Assembly: GCF_004768545.1 (NCBI RefSeq)
Contig: NZ_CP038636.1
Coordinates: 186,001-250,000, forward strand
Source of the DNA: Cupriavidus oxalaticus
GTDB lineage: Bacteria > Pseudomonadota > Gammaproteobacteria > Burkholderiales > Burkholderiaceae
Direction: 5' to 3'
DNA length: 64,000 bases
Positions 63,037 through 64,000 of this stretch are shown here, piece by piece. The notes under the pieces were generated by a model that had not been told where the DNA came from, ran no database searches, and worked only from the letters and a program-made list of their open reading frames with translations. The first letter of the stretch is position 1. Each line of letters starts with the position of its first letter. A program made the translations under genes and the position numbers.

Positions 63037-64000
63037 ATGACAACGAAGCTTGCTGCAGCCGATACTCGCAGCCGCTTTCCCACGCTTTCGCACTGGGGTG
63101 CATATACGGCGGTCGTAGAAGGCGGAAAACTCGTCGCGTGCGAGCCGTTTCCCTGCGACAGCGCACCTTCACCGATCCTGCAATCCATGCCGGGCATGGT
63201 GCATTCCCCCCTGCGCATCCGCCGGCCTGCGGTGCGGCGCGGCTGGCTGCGCAAGCGCGAGCGCGCGCAGCGCGGCGAGCGGGGCAATGACGAGTTCGTC
63301 GAGGTGGATTGGGACACCGCGCTGGACCTGGTGGCCGGCGAGCTGGCACGGGTGCGCGGCGACCATGGCGATGCATCCGTCTTTGGCGGTTCCTACGGAT
63401 GGTCCTCCGCCGGGCGCCTGCATCATGCCCGCACGCTGACACACCGCTTCCTGTTCGCGGGCGGGGGCTGCACCACGCAGGCGGGCAACTACAGTTGGGG
63501 CGCCGCGCAGTTCCTGCTGCCCCATGTGATCGGCACCTACAAGCCGGTCACGGGAAGAGTGACCGACTGGCGCAGCATTCTTGAACACACGGAGCTGTTC
63601 ATCGCCTTTGGCGGCCTGCCCTTGCGCAACACCCAGATCACTTCCGGCGGCGCCGGTGCGCACAGCTCGCGAGAGTGGATAGAACATGCAAAGCGCTCGC
63701 GGGTGAAATTCGTAGTAGTCAGCCCGACCCGCGCTGACATACCCGACGGCCTGCAGGCCCGATGGGTGCCGATCCGGCCCAACACCGACACCGCGCTGAT
63801 GCTTGGCATCGCGCACACGCTGCTGACGCGCGGCCTGCACGCCGCGGATTTTCTGTCGAGCCATTGCGAGGGCTTTGACGCGTTCGCGGCCTACCTGCTG
63901 GGCCGCGACGACGGCCAGGCCAAGGACGCCCGCTGGGCGGAATCGATCTGCGCGGTGCCGGCCGCGACCATCATCGAACTGGCCACGGAAGCTGCCGGGC
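63037..64000 (+). CDS. Molybdopterin oxidoreductase, BisC/TorA type, N-terminal part
   Basis: 321 codons visible; runs off the right edge. ATG at 63037 follows GGTGGAGGAG. FPTLSHWGAYTAVVEGGKLV and SMPGMVHSPLRIRRPAVRRG are the typical start of biotin-sulfoxide and trimethylamine-N-oxide reductases. There is no N-terminal FeS cysteine motif, as in BisC and TorA. TTQAGNYSWGAAQFLLPHVI contains the Ser that ligates molybdenum. No Tat signal, so probably cytoplasmic like BisC. Reduces an S- or N-oxide; methionine sulfoxide is a possibility given the S-amino-acid-type lyase next to it. Confidence 0.92.
   Translation, partial: MTTKLAAADTRSRFPTLSHWGAYTAVVEGGKLVACEPFPCDSAPSPILQSMPGMVHSPLRIRRPAVRRGWLRKRERAQRGERGNDEFVEVDWDTALDLVAGELARVRGDHGDASVFGGSYGWSSAGRLHHARTLTHRFLFAGGGCTTQAGNYSWGAAQFLLPHVIGTYKPVTGRVTDWRSILEHTELFIAFGGLPLRNTQITSGGAGAHSSREWIEHAKRSRVKFVVVSPTRADIPDGLQARWVPIRPNTDTALMLGIAHTLLTRGLHAADFLSSHCEGFDAFAAYLLGRDDGQAKDARWAESICAVPAATIIELATEAAG

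Overview
The window looks like a piece of a Burkholderiales genome, most likely Cupriavidus or a close relative. The basis is high GC with GC-rich third codon positions, three intact and one broken tripartite-tricarboxylate (Bug/TctC) binding proteins, an OmpC-type porin, a split pntAA/pntAB/pntB transhydrogenase and many LysR regulators. It reads as an accessory region: short catabolic operons separated by insertion sequences and at least a dozen broken genes. No tRNA, rRNA or CRISPR array was seen. Genus assignment is inference.

Layout. 1-9 kb: the start of a patatin-like lipoprotein behind a 37-bp TC repeat, a Tat-exported sulfatase, a SulP remnant, a DUF2252 protein, an IS3 fragment joined to a broken AraC gene, a short H-NS-like gene, two head-on truncated genes (DUF1254 and MFS) and an ABC-F ATPase. 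9.4-12 kb: a decayed IS91-type element. 13.1-18.7 kb: a compact stress island with nitroreductase, AhpD-like protein, YghU-type glutathione transferase, GNAT, an RclR-like AraC regulator, an RclC-like DUF417 membrane protein and a Rid-family protein. The nitroreductase and DUF417 genes each follow a copy of the same 101-bp sequence. A solitary Tn3-family inverted repeat lies at its right edge. 19-20.4 kb: remnants and one small membrane protein.

20.4-27.5 kb: a six-gene minus-strand operon with an RpiR regulator, diaminopropionate ammonia-lyase, an L-type and a D-type N-carbamoyl amino acid hydrolase, an MFS transporter and a YgeY-like M20 hydrolase. Three RpiR-type palindromes spaced exactly 30 bp precede it. 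I infer breakdown of both enantiomers of a carbamoylated diaminopropionate to pyruvate and ammonia. 28.2 kb: an orphan double-glycine leader peptide gene. 29.1-32.1 kb: a tnpA-only Tn3-family element with both ends. 32.6-36.5 kb: LysR, D-tartrate dehydratase, Bug protein and a collapsed malic enzyme gene. 36.8-43.2 kb: a frameshifted S15-type hydrolase, a DUF202 pair, a complete IS5-family element with CTAA target duplication inserted at the stop codon of a CaiB-type CoA-transferase gene, a second Bug protein and its LysR regulator.

44.2-49.8 kb: a valine-catabolism operon (mmsA, mmsB, enoyl-CoA hydratase, frameshifted 3-hydroxyisobutyryl-CoA hydrolase) with a divergent LysR regulator. 50-52 kb: a gene-poor stretch with a perfect 11-bp inverted repeat and a small protein gene with a broken inverted paralogue. 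52-56 kb: a metallo-hydrolase and the pnt operon. 56-62.8 kb: a minus-strand catabolic cluster (porin, D-amino acid dehydrogenase, Bug protein, SDR, DapA-family lyase, Cys/Met-type PLP enzyme). It is divergent from a molybdopterin oxidoreductase that runs off the right edge.
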